From the NCBI GenBank assembly GCA_022821685.1, contig JAJEDD010000030.1, positions 1 through 57,545 of the forward strand: a stretch of DNA of 57,545 bases, given 5' to 3'. A program made the position numbers and the translations under genes. The notes beneath the pieces are model-generated. The model made no database searches and was not told the DNA's origin. It saw only the letters and a program-made list of their open reading frames with translations. The DNA is from Acidimicrobiia bacterium (lineage in GTDB: Bacteria > Actinomycetota > Acidimicrobiia > Acidimicrobiales > Aldehydirespiratoraceae). Below are positions 42,722-51,175 of this stretch, piece after piece (the first letter of the stretch is position 1; the number at the start of each line of letters is the position of its first letter).

Positions 42722-43513
42722 ATGCCCGAGATGCACAGCCGCCGCCTCGAGGATCTCAGCGGGCCTGAGATCGCCGAGCGAATCACCGAGTCGTCGGTCA
42801 TCGTGCAGCCCGTCGGGGCGGTGGAGCAGCACGGCCCGCACCTGCCGCTGTCGGTCGACCATGTGATCGCCCACGAGTCGGCCGCCGCGCTGGTGGCCGA
42901 GCACGGCGACGCCCACGACCTGTGGCTGCTGCCCACCCTGTCGGTGTCGAAGTCAAACGAGCACGCCTGGTCGCCGGGAACCCTGTGGTTGTCGGCGGAG
43001 ACGCTGCTGGCGGTGCTGCGCGACATTGGCCGCTGCGTGGCCACCACCGCAGCCCGGAGGCTCGTGTTCCTCAACGGCCACGGCGGCAATTCGTCCCTGC
43101 TCAACGTGGCCTGCCGCGAGATCCGCCTGCAAACCGGGCTGATGACCTTCCTGGTGCATCCGTTCGTGCCTCCCGACCAAGGCGGCAAGTCGCCTGAGGC
43201 GGAGCTGGGCATGGGAATCCACGGCGGTCACCGCGAGACGTCGGTGTTCATGCACCTGCGTCCCCACTTGGTGCACCTTGAGCGGGCCGAACGGGCCGTT
43301 CCCGTGGGCCTAGCCCAGAACCGGCATGTGCGCTTCGGGGGTCTGGCCTCGTTCGGATGGCTGTCGAACGACTTCGGGCCCCACGGCCACATCGGCGACC
43401 CGACCGGCGCCACCGCCGAAGAGGGCAAGCTGCTCTTCGAGACCGCCATCGCCCTGCTCGGCGAGCAGATGGCCGAGATCGCCGCCTTCGACTTCGGCCA
43501 CAACCCGGCCTGA
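42722..43513 (+). CDS. Creatininase-family amidohydrolase
   Basis: A 263-residue zinc/manganese amidohydrolase. The metal ligands are conserved: VEQHGPHLPLSVD (Glu, His, Asp), NGHGGNS and GGHRETS (Glu). Creatininases open cyclic guanidino or related amides, and the family also includes MftE-type peptidases. The true substrate is not evident. It is 5 bp from the lipoprotein gene and is followed by a strong hairpin. Confidence 0.88.
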   Translation: MPEMHSRRLEDLSGPEIAERITESSVIVQPVGAVEQHGPHLPLSVDHVIAHESAAALVAEHGDAHDLWLLPTLSVSKSNEHAWSPGTLWLSAETLLAVLRDIGRCVATTAARRLVFLNGHGGNSSLLNVACREIRLQTGLMTFLVHPFVPPDQGGKSPEAELGMGIHGGHRETSVFMHLRPHLVHLERAERAVPVGLAQNRHVRFGGLASFGWLSNDFGPHGHIGDPTGATAEEGKLLFETAIALLGEQMAEIAAFDFGHNPA

Positions 43514-43541
43514 GATTGGCCCTCCTACCAGCGGACGCGGA

Positions 43542-43569
43542 AGGGACCGGGGCGAGGACCCCGGTCCCT
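43542..43569 (+). terminator. Strong 11-bp stem hairpin
   Basis: AGGGACCGGGG and CCCCGGTCCCT form a perfect stem with a six-base loop, 28 bp after the creatininase stop. It is very GC-rich and has no long T-run. It is placed correctly to end the lipoprotein-creatininase transcript. Confidence 0.7.
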
Positions 43570-43594
43570 CTCTAGCGTTCGGCTAGTCCGCCCA

Positions 43595-43731
43595 AGAGGG
43601 CGCGCAAATAGGTGAGAGCCAGTCGCGTCGCATCGGGGTCTTTCCCGCTCTTGTTCGCTGCGCTCACGGGCCGCTCGGGCCACGGCCTCGCCCGTATGGG
43701 CCGGAATCGCTCGCCTATTCGCTCGGCCTCT
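43595..43731 (-). repeat. Dispersed MITE-like repeat, full-length copy K
   Basis: A 137-bp inverted copy with both ends. The plus strand opens AGAGGGCGCGCAAATAGG and closes GCTCGGCCTCT. The two termini form inverted repeats that match at 18 of 22 bases. It contains every module and is the best reference copy. Confidence 0.92.
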
Positions 43732-43740
43732 AAGACGGCT

Positions 43741-44787
43741 CTACGACGGCATCCAGGCGCTCCAGGTGGCCTCGTTGGCCGCGATCCAATCGGCCGCGGC
43801 CTCCTCGACGCTCTTGCCCTCTCCATCGATCGCCCCCAGCATCGACACCTGATCGGCGGTGCTGTAGTTGAAGTTGTGGAGGAACTCCCACGCCGCGGGA
43901 GCACCGTCTTCGAGGCCCGCCCAGACGATCTTGAACAGGTTGTCGGCCGGGTAGTACTTGTTGCCGTCAGGATCCAGCGGCAGTTCCAACTCGACGAGAT
44001 CGAAGCTGCTGAACGCGGAGTGCGGCGTCCAGAAGTACGACAACACGGCGTCCTCGCGGGCGAAGGCCGCATCGAACGCGGCCAGCAGCGCCTCCTCGGA
44101 GCCGGCGTACACGATCTCGAGCTGGAGTCCGAACTCGTCGATGATGTCCTGCTCGAAGGTCACCCAGCTTGGGTCGCCGTGCAGGATCTGCCCCAGGTCG
44201 CCCGTCTCGGCGGTGGCGAACATGCTGGCCAGGGCGGGATCGGTGAACCCTTCTGCGCTGGCTGCCGCCGGGTTCTGATCGATCATGTAGGCGGGCAGGT
44301 ACCAGCCGATCTGGCCGACCGGGCCCAGCAGACCGGCGTCCACGACGTTGCCGTCGGGGTTGTCGATGAAGTCGATCCGGTTCTGGGCGTGACCCGACGG
44401 CCAGACTTCGAGCGAGGCGTGCAGCTCGCCGGTGTTGATCGCCGACCATTGGGCGTTCTCGTCAAGGTCGGTGATCTCTACGTCGTAGCCGATCTGCTCT
44501 AGGAGCTGCGCGGCGACCGCAATGTTGGCGGCCGAGCCGCTCCACGGGTTGGCGATCAGCTTGATGGTGGTGACCTCGCCGAGATCGGGGCCGGTCATCT
44601 CCTCCTCGGCCTCCATCGGGGCCTCCTCGGGCTCGGCAGGCTCGGGCTCAGCAGCAGGCTCGGGCTCGGCGGTGGCAGGCTCGGTGTCGGCTGCGCTCGT
44701 GTCGGGCTCGTCGTCGTCCCCGCAGGCCGCAGCCAGCAGACCGAACACGGCGAACACCGCGAGCAGCTTCCAAAGTGACTTGGTCAT
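43741..44787 (-). CDS. Glycine betaine/carnitine-type ABC transporter substrate-binding lipoprotein
   Basis: A 348-residue OpuAC-like binding protein. It has a signal peptide and lipobox LLAAAC (Cys about residue 22), an acidic Glu/Pro-rich linker of about 50 residues, then the ligand domain with LIANPWSGSAANIAVAAQLL, LEVWPSGH and GWYLPAYMID. The Trp-rich motifs are expected to form the aromatic cage for trimethylammonium groups. GGAGGG seven bases from the ATG sets the start. It is divergent from its ATPase and fused permease. Confidence 0.9.
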   Translation of the reverse strand: MTKSLWKLLAVFAVFGLLAAACGDDDEPDTSAADTEPATAEPEPAAEPEPAEPEEAPMEAEEEMTGPDLGEVTTIKLIANPWSGSAANIAVAAQLLEQIGYDVEITDLDENAQWSAINTGELHASLEVWPSGHAQNRIDFIDNPDGNVVDAGLLGPVGQIGWYLPAYMIDQNPAAASAEGFTDPALASMFATAETGDLGQILHGDPSWVTFEQDIIDEFGLQLEIVYAGSEEALLAAFDAAFAREDAVLSYFWTPHSAFSSFDLVELELPLDPDGNKYYPADNLFKIVWAGLEDGAPAAWEFLHNFNYSTADQVSMLGAIDGEGKSVEEAAADWIAANEATWSAWMPS

Positions 44788-44902
44788 CAACTGTCCCTCC
44801 AGTTTCGATAGTGCCGCGACCATGTGGCCGGACGGGCCGCAATCTACAGCCTCCAGTCCCCGCTGCGTGAAGGGCGCGTCTTGCAGCCACTACATTGGCC
44901 CG

Positions 44903-45976
44903 GTGGCGACCGCCGAGCAGACACCCTTGGAGTGCCACGAGGTCACCAAGGTGTTCGGCGTCAACCTCGCCACGGCCCGCGCCCTGCTCGCCAACGGCTG
45001 CGACCGCCAGCAGGTGCTCGATGAGACCGGCTGCCTGGTGGCTGTGCAGGGCGCGACCTTCTCGGTGCAGCGGGGCGAGACATTCGTGGTTATGGGGCTG
45101 TCCGGCTCGGGCAAGTCGACGCTGATCCGCTGCCTGTCGCGGCTGATCGAGCCGACCAGCGGAACCGTGAAGATCGACGGCGCCCCGATCAGTGAGCTCG
45201 ACGACCAGGAGCTGAGAGAACTGCGGCGCAAGCGCCTGTCGATGGTGTTCCAGCACTTCGGGCTGTTCCCCCACCGCAAGGTGATCGACAACGTCGCCTT
45301 CGGCCTCGAAATACAGGGAGCGTCCAAGGCCGACCGCTACGAGCGAGCCTTGGAGGTGCTGTCGGTGGTCGGTCTGGGCGGCTGGGCCGACCACTTTCCC
45401 CAGCAGCTCTCCGGCGGCATGCAGCAGCGGGTGGGTCTGGCCAGGGCTCTGTGTGTGGAGCCGGAGATACTGTTCTTCGACGAGCCGTTCTCGGCGCTCG
45501 ATCCGCTGATTCGCCGCGACATGCAGGACGAGCTCCTCTCGCTTCAAGCCCGGATGCAGCGGACGCTGGTGTTCATCACCCACGACTTCCATGAGGCGCT
45601 CAAGCTCGGCGACCGCATCGCCATCATGAAGGACGGCGAGTTCGTGCAGGTGGGCACGCCCGAGCAGATCGTGTCGGCTCCGGCCGACGACTATGTGCGC
45701 GAGTTCACCGAGGACGCCCCCAAGACCAAGGTGATCACCGTGGGGTCGGTGATGCGTCCGCTGGACGGCGCGGCTCCGTCGGGCGAGCCTGTCGGAGTCG
45801 ATGCGGTGCTCGAGGATGTGCTTGCCCGGCTGCTGGCTGATCCTGCGGCGCTGGGCGTGGTCGACGATCGGGGTGACGTCGTTGGGGTAGTCGACCGGGA
45901 GCGCGTGGCCGACCTGCTGGGTGAGAGCTCCCGGGCCGGCGCGGCTAGAGCCGACCGAGCCGCTGAACAGCCGTGA
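44903..45976 (+). CDS. Betaine-type ABC transporter ATP-binding protein (ProV/OpuAA)
   Basis: A 357-residue ATPase with Walker A GLSGSGKST, Q-loop MVFQHFGLFPH, signature LSGGMQQR, Walker B ILFFDEPFSALD and H-loop FITHD. The long N-terminal leader (ATARALLANGCDRQQVL) is typical of ProV. The C-terminus (about 305-345) looks like half of a CBS pair (VLARLLADPAALGVVDDRGDVVGVV). The GTG start avoids the shadow frame from 44522. It overlaps the permease start by 4 bp (GTGA). Confidence 0.93.
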   Translation: MATAEQTPLECHEVTKVFGVNLATARALLANGCDRQQVLDETGCLVAVQGATFSVQRGETFVVMGLSGSGKSTLIRCLSRLIEPTSGTVKIDGAPISELDDQELRELRRKRLSMVFQHFGLFPHRKVIDNVAFGLEIQGASKADRYERALEVLSVVGLGGWADHFPQQLSGGMQQRVGLARALCVEPEILFFDEPFSALDPLIRRDMQDELLSLQARMQRTLVFITHDFHEALKLGDRIAIMKDGEFVQVGTPEQIVSAPADDYVREFTEDAPKTKVITVGSVMRPLDGAAPSGEPVGVDAVLEDVLARLLADPAALGVVDDRGDVVGVVDRERVADLLGESSRAGAARADRAAEQP

Positions 45977-48099
45977 CCGTGGCGGCGCCTGTCACTGAAT
46001 CGTCGCAGGCCGCGAGCGCGGTCGAGGCCCGGCTGGCACTGGAACGGCGGCACCGGATCCGATCCGGCAGCGAGCTGGCGGTGGGAATGGCGATTGTGGT
46101 GGCCGCCCAGCTCGCGCTCAGCTCGGTGGGCGGGTTCCCCGAGTCGTGGGCCGTGCCGCTGGCCGACTGGATCGACGACGCACGCCGCTGGATCATCAAC
46201 AACCAGACCACCCACTGGAGCTTCTCCTACATCTTCAACCCGATCAGCGACTCCATCGACTGGGGCCTGCGCACCGTCGAGCGCTTCCTGCTGTGGTTGC
46301 CGTGGTATGCGGTGGCGGCTGCTGCCGGGATGGTGGCCGCCGCCGCGCTGGGAATGCGGGCCGGACTGCTCGGTGCGGTCGGCGTGCTGTACTTCGGGGT
46401 CGTCGAACTGTGGGAGGAGAGCCTCCAGACGGTGGCGCTGATGACAGTGGCGGTGGGAATCTCGGTGGCCATCGGCGTTCCGGTGGGGATCGCGTCGGCC
46501 CGCTACAACCGGCTGCAGCGCAGTCTGAGACCTCTACTCGACGCCATGCAGACACTGCCCGCATTCGTGTACCTGATCCCGGTGGTGCTCTTGTTCGGAG
46601 TGGCCAGGGTGCCGGCCATCATCGCCACGGTGATCTACGCCCTGCCGCCGGTGATCAGGCTCACCGACCTTGGCATACGCAACGTCCCGGCGGCCACGGT
46701 GGAGGCGGCCGAGATGTTCGGCGCCACGCCGCGCCAGACCCTGCGCAAGGTGCAGTTTCCCCTGGCGCTGCCCAGCGTGCTCACCGGCATCAACCAGACG
46801 ATCATGATGGCGCTGAGCATCGTGGTGATCGCCGCGCTCATCGGCGCCGGGGGTCTGGGCCAGGTGGTGCTGGAATCGCTCCGGCGCCTTCAGGTCGGGA
46901 GGGCGCTGGAGGCCGGGCTGGCCATCGTGGTGCTGGCCATGCTCATGGACCGCGTCACCCACGGCGCCGCCGGTCTGGGATCCCGACGTCGGCGTCTGCG
47001 GCTGATGCCCGATTCCCTGGAGCGTCTGGGATTCGTGAGGGCTATCGAGGGCGCGCTGGAGTCCGCCGACCGCGTGCTGTGCAGGCTGGGCGCGGCTCTG
47101 GCCCGCCCGCTGCGGCACGCGCCGGGTCTGGCCCCGCTGGTCCGCCGGCCCCGGTGGGTGCTGGGACTCGCCGCCTTGGTGGCGGCCGCCGCCGCCGGCG
47201 CGGCCGGCGGGCAGCCCGCGTTCCCGTCGGCCATCACTTTCTCGTTCGCGCCGGCCATCGACTGGCTGGTGGACTGGGTCCGCGACAACCTCTATGAGAT
47301 CGGCGGGACCTGGTTCGGGACCGGCTGGTTCAGCGACTCCATCACCATCTACGCGGTGACCCCACTGCGGGAACTATTCAGCGCCGAGTTGGCCTGGCCG
47401 GTGGTGGTGCTGGCGGTGGCGCTGGCCGGATGGCGGCTGGGGGGCGCTCGCCTGGCCGCGTTCTGCACTTCCTGCGTTGCCGGCTTGGGGCTCCTCGGGA
47501 TGTGGACGCTGTCGATGGACACCTTCGCCCAAGTCATCGTGGCGGTGGTCATGGCCATCCTCTGCGGCATTCCCCTCGGCGTTCTGGCCGCCCGCAGCGA
47601 CCGGTTCGAGCGACTGCTCAAGCCGGTGCTCGACTTCATGCAGACCATCCCCAGCTTCGTGCTGCTGGTGCCGGTGATCATCATGTTCAACGTGGGGCGG
47701 GTCCCCGGGATCATCGCCTCTGTGCTGTACGCCCTGCCCGCGGCCACCCGGCTCACCAATCTGGGCATCCGCCAGGTGGCGGGCGAGGCCACCGAGGCGT
47801 CGAGGGCCTTCGGCGCCACTCGGGGCCAGACGCTGCGCAAGGTGCAGCTGCCGCTGGCCGCGCCGAGCATCATGGCCGGCATCAACCAGACGGTGATGCT
47901 GGTGCTGGCCATGGTGGTGATCGCCGGGCTGGTGGGGGGCGGCGGCCTGGGCCTGGAGACGGTGAAGGGACTGAGGCGAACCGACTCGGTGGGGTCGGGG
48001 TTCGTGGCCGGCCTGGCCATCGTGCTGCTGGCAATGCTGCTCGACCGCCTGCTTCAAGCCTGGACGAGGCGCTTCACCCCGGTGGACGGCGACCCCTAA
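45973..48099 (+). CDS. Fused double betaine-type ABC permease (ProW-ProW)
   Basis: A 708-residue membrane protein made of two OpuAB/ProW-like permeases in one chain. Each half has about six or seven helices and the coupling loop pattern: FGATPRQTLRKVQFPLALPSVLTGINQTIMM (about 250-280) and FGATRGQTLRKVQLPLAAPSIMAGINQTVM (about 610-640). The two halves are similar but diverged. Betaine transporters normally assemble two identical permeases, so the fusion allows two different halves. It pairs with the adjacent ATPase. Confidence 0.92.
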   Translation: MTVAAPVTESSQAASAVEARLALERRHRIRSGSELAVGMAIVVAAQLALSSVGGFPESWAVPLADWIDDARRWIINNQTTHWSFSYIFNPISDSIDWGLRTVERFLLWLPWYAVAAAAGMVAAAALGMRAGLLGAVGVLYFGVVELWEESLQTVALMTVAVGISVAIGVPVGIASARYNRLQRSLRPLLDAMQTLPAFVYLIPVVLLFGVARVPAIIATVIYALPPVIRLTDLGIRNVPAATVEAAEMFGATPRQTLRKVQFPLALPSVLTGINQTIMMALSIVVIAALIGAGGLGQVVLESLRRLQVGRALEAGLAIVVLAMLMDRVTHGAAGLGSRRRRLRLMPDSLERLGFVRAIEGALESADRVLCRLGAALARPLRHAPGLAPLVRRPRWVLGLAALVAAAAAGAAGGQPAFPSAITFSFAPAIDWLVDWVRDNLYEIGGTWFGTGWFSDSITIYAVTPLRELFSAELAWPVVVLAVALAGWRLGGARLAAFCTSCVAGLGLLGMWTLSMDTFAQVIVAVVMAILCGIPLGVLAARSDRFERLLKPVLDFMQTIPSFVLLVPVIIMFNVGRVPGIIASVLYALPAATRLTNLGIRQVAGEATEASRAFGATRGQTLRKVQLPLAAPSIMAGINQTVMLVLAMVVIAGLVGGGGLGLETVKGLRRTDSVGSGFVAGLAIVLLAMLLDRLLQAWTRRFTPVDGDP

Positions 48100-48108
48100 C
48101 TGGCTGGG

Positions 48109-48894
48109 TCAGCGACCCTGCCAGCGGGGGGTGCGGCCCTCATTGAAGGCCTTGGGGCCTTCCACGGCGTCGGCCGAGGCCAGCACGGCCTCGTAGGCGG
48201 CCAACTCGCCGGATCGCAGCAGCTCGAAGGCTTGGTCCAGCCGCAGATGCCGGGTGCGGTCGCGGATCTGGCCGATGGCGTCCACCGACAGCGGCGCGGC
48301 CCCCACGACCCGGGCGGCCAGAGCCCGGGCCTCGGCCATGAGATCGGCGCCGTCGGCCACCGCGTTGACCAGCCCCCAGCGCAGCGCCTCGGCCGCGTCG
48401 AGGCGCCGGCCCGCGTAGAGGACTTCGTTGGCCATCGCGAACGGGAGCATTCTGGGCAGGCGCACCGAGGCGGTGTCGGGCACGATCCCCAGCGAGGCTT
48501 CCGGCAGCCAGAAGCGGGCGTGGTCGGCGGCCACCGCCAGGTCGGCGGCCAACACGATCTCGAATCCGCCGCCCACGGCCATGCCGTTGACCGCGGCGAT
48601 CACCGGCTTGAGCAGGCCCCGCAGCTCACCGAAGCCGCCGAAGCCGCCCTCGCCGTAGTCGGCCTCGAACTCCTCGCCCGCGGCCGCGGCGTTGAGGTCC
48701 CAGCCGGCGCAGAAGAACCGGTCGCCCGCGCCGGTGAGTATTGCTACCCGCAGGTCGGGATCGTCGCGGAATGTCGCGAACAGCCGGCTCAGTTCCCGGC
48801 TGGTGGCCGCGTCGATGGCGTTGGCCTTGGGCCGGTCAAGGGTGATCTCGAGCACCGCCCCCTCGACGGTGGCCCTCACGGCGCTGTCAGCCAT
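48109..48894 (-). CDS. Enoyl-CoA hydratase/isomerase family protein
   Basis: A 261-residue crotonase-fold enzyme. The oxyanion-hole region is GGGFEIVLAADLAVAADHARFWLPEASLGIVPDTAS, and the DRFFCAGWDLN loop comes earlier. The crotonase Glu in the GIVPD region position is not conserved in the usual place (Glu in PEASLG may serve). It could be the carnitinyl-CoA/crotonobetainyl-CoA hydratase (CaiD-like) of this block; that is inferred from context. It overlaps the ligase by 8 bp. Confidence 0.9.
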   Translation of the reverse strand: MADSAVRATVEGAVLEITLDRPKANAIDAATSRELSRLFATFRDDPDLRVAILTGAGDRFFCAGWDLNAAAAGEEFEADYGEGGFGGFGELRGLLKPVIAAVNGMAVGGGFEIVLAADLAVAADHARFWLPEASLGIVPDTASVRLPRMLPFAMANEVLYAGRRLDAAEALRWGLVNAVADGADLMAEARALAARVVGAAPLSVDAIGQIRDRTRHLRLDQAFELLRSGELAAYEAVLASADAVEGPKAFNEGRTPRWQGR

Positions 48895-51067
48895 GGTCGC
48901 GGCCGCTCTCGGTGATGAGCATCAGGGCGTCGGCGGCGACCGCGGCCTGCGGCGTGACCACGAGGGGGTTGATCTCGACTTCGATGATGCTGTGATCGTC
49001 GCGCGTCAGCGCGCCCAATGCCCCAACCGTGTCGAGCACCGCCGCGACGGCAGCCGCCGGGCGGCCCCGATGGCCGGCCAGCACCGGCCAGATGCGAAGA
49101 CGTTGCAGGGCTTCGAGAACGTCGTCGGCGGATGCCGGCAGCAGCAGGTTGACGGTGTCGCCGAGCAACTCCGCCAGCGTTCCGCCCGCGCCCAGCGTAA
49201 GCAGCATCCCGACCGGGGGCGCGGAGCGGACACTCACCAGCAACTCAGCGACGATGCCGGTGACGCAGGACTCCACCATCACGGTTGCATCTCCGCCGGC
49301 CAGTCTGAGGGCCGCGGCGGCCACCGCTTCGGGGCTGTCGAGACCGACCACCACCCCGCCGGACTCCGTCTTGTGGACGAGGTCGGTGGCCTTGACCACG
49401 ACCGGGCAACCGATCTCGGCCGCGGCCTCGGCTGCGCCGTCTGCGGCGACCACCATGCCAGCGGGTACCGACACGCCGGCTGCGGCGAGGCGCTGCTTTG
49501 CTTCGTGCTCGCTCAGCAGGACGCCAGCGCGGCCGGCCCCCTCTGTCGCACACCGCCCGTAGGTTCGCTGCGACTGCAAGTGCGAGCCTGACGCGCCGAC
49601 AGCGTCCGCGGACGAGAGGAGAGACGATGCAGGCTGACGGGATCCAAACGACCCCACCACGGCGGGCGGTAGCCAGGCTGCGGACGATCCGGCCGTGCGG
49701 GCGGCCGATCGCCCCCAAGCGGCGGCCGCTTCGAGAGCCGACAGGGCGGTATCGATGTCGCCGCAAGCGGCCAGACCCGACTCGGCGATCTGGACGCGGG
49801 CCTCCGCGGGCAGGTTCTCGGCCATCGACGCGGCGACCACGCCAGGGGTGTCGCTGGCGGCGCAGGCAGCCGCGAAAGCCTCCACGGTGGGCCACCAGCG
49901 CGACCGGTCGAGCCCCTCGGCGGGGAAGTCGATCACCAGCAGGGCGGCATCGAACGGTGTCGGCTCGGCCTCGAGGACGGCGCGGAAGCAGTTGGCCAGG
50001 CTGCGCTCGTCGCCCCAGATGAAGGTGTGATAGTCGAGCGGGTTGGTGACCGCCACCCGGCCGTCGAGGGTCGCAGCCACCCGCTGGGCGTGGTCGGGGG
50101 CGAAGGCCGGGAAGCTGAGGCCGCGGCTGCGGCTGCGGTCGGCCACTAGCGCCGCCTCGCCGCCGGAACAGCTCAACGACACCAGCCGGTCGCCGCGCAG
50201 CGGTCCGAGGGCGCACAGCACGGCCAGGGTGTCGAGCAGTTCCGGCAGAGTGTGCACCCGGCGAATGCCCAGCCGGTCGAACAGCGCGGCATGGGCGGCG
50301 TCGTCGCCCACCAGCGAGGCGGTGTGGGTGACGGCAATAGCGCCGGCAGCCTCAGATGTCCCCAGCTTGAGCACTGCCATGGGCAGGCCCCGCCGGTGGG
50401 CGGCGGTCGCGGCGGCTGCGAACCGCTCCGGGTCGTCGATCTGCTCGATGCACAGGCCCACCCCGGTGGCCGCGTCGTCGGCAGCTATGGCCTCGAGGGC
50501 CTCCGAGATGCCCACATCGGCCTGGTTTCCCAGCGTCAGCACCGAGGCGATGTCGAGGCCCCGGCGCTGCATGGTGAGGTTGACTGCGATGTTGCCGCTC
50601 TGGCTCAACAGCGCCACGCCGCGGTCGGTGCGGGACAGCCCGTGGACGTCGGGCCACAGCGCCGCTCCGGTCAGCGCCGACAGCGTCCCGTAGCAGTTGG
50701 GGCCCACTATCGGCATCCCGGCTGCCGCAGCCACCAGTTCGCCCTGCAGAGCTGCACCGGCCTCGCCCGTCTCGGCGAAGCCCGAGGCGTGGCACACCGC
50801 TGCGCCCGCGCCCCGGGCGGCCAGCCGGCGCACCACCTCGACGGTGGCATGGCAGTCCACGCCCACGAAGGCAGCATCGACCGGTGCTGGCAGCTCGTCC
50901 ACTGAGGCGAAGGTGCGCAGTCCTCGCAGCTCGCGGCTTGGATTGACGGCCCACATGTCGCCCGAGAACCCGAATGAGTGGCAGGCGTCAATGGCCAACT
51001 CCGCGGCCGCGCCCCCTATGAAGGCGAGCGAACCCGGCCGCAACAACCGCTCAAGGCGACCCGTCAC
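48887..51067 (-). CDS. ADP-forming acyl-CoA ligase (acetate--CoA ligase family, alpha-beta fusion)
   Basis: A 726-residue NDP-forming acyl-CoA synthetase. The CoA-binding domain comes first (SFGFSGDMWAVNPSR), then the ligase domain with VTHTASLVGDD, where the His is phosphorylated in this family. A linker/insertion of about 60 Ser/Ala/Gly-rich residues (about 455-510) follows, then the ATP-grasp domain with CPVVVKATDLVHKTESGGV. It activates an acid to acyl-CoA with ATP to ADP. Next to crotonase and acyl-CoA dehydrogenase genes it may activate butyrobetaine or crotonobetaine. The GTG start gives a full N-terminus. Confidence 0.88.
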   Translation of the reverse strand: MTGRLERLLRPGSLAFIGGAAAELAIDACHSFGFSGDMWAVNPSRELRGLRTFASVDELPAPVDAAFVGVDCHATVEVVRRLAARGAGAAVCHASGFAETGEAGAALQGELVAAAAGMPIVGPNCYGTLSALTGAALWPDVHGLSRTDRGVALLSQSGNIAVNLTMQRRGLDIASVLTLGNQADVGISEALEAIAADDAATGVGLCIEQIDDPERFAAAATAAHRRGLPMAVLKLGTSEAAGAIAVTHTASLVGDDAAHAALFDRLGIRRVHTLPELLDTLAVLCALGPLRGDRLVSLSCSGGEAALVADRSRSRGLSFPAFAPDHAQRVAATLDGRVAVTNPLDYHTFIWGDERSLANCFRAVLEAEPTPFDAALLVIDFPAEGLDRSRWWPTVEAFAAACAASDTPGVVAASMAENLPAEARVQIAESGLAACGDIDTALSALEAAAAWGRSAARTAGSSAAWLPPAVVGSFGSRQPASSLLSSADAVGASGSHLQSQRTYGRCATEGAGRAGVLLSEHEAKQRLAAAGVSVPAGMVVAADGAAEAAAEIGCPVVVKATDLVHKTESGGVVVGLDSPEAVAAAALRLAGGDATVMVESCVTGIVAELLVSVRSAPPVGMLLTLGAGGTLAELLGDTVNLLLPASADDVLEALQRLRIWPVLAGHRGRPAAAVAAVLDTVGALGALTRDDHSIIEVEINPLVVTPQAAVAADALMLITESGRDHG

Positions 51068-51175
51068 CGCCTGTGCCCCACCGCCTCGTTCATCCGAATC
51101 ACAGCCGCGCAGCCCACAGCCTCACATGGCCGCATCGCCAAGACTCCGATGAATCACCGCCCGGCCTTCCCCTGC

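Noticed and set aside
48109..51067. A dedicated fatty-acid operon unrelated to carnitine
   Set aside because: Possible, but the contiguous LcdH fusion, BKACE and betaine transporter favour the carnitine reading; left as inference.
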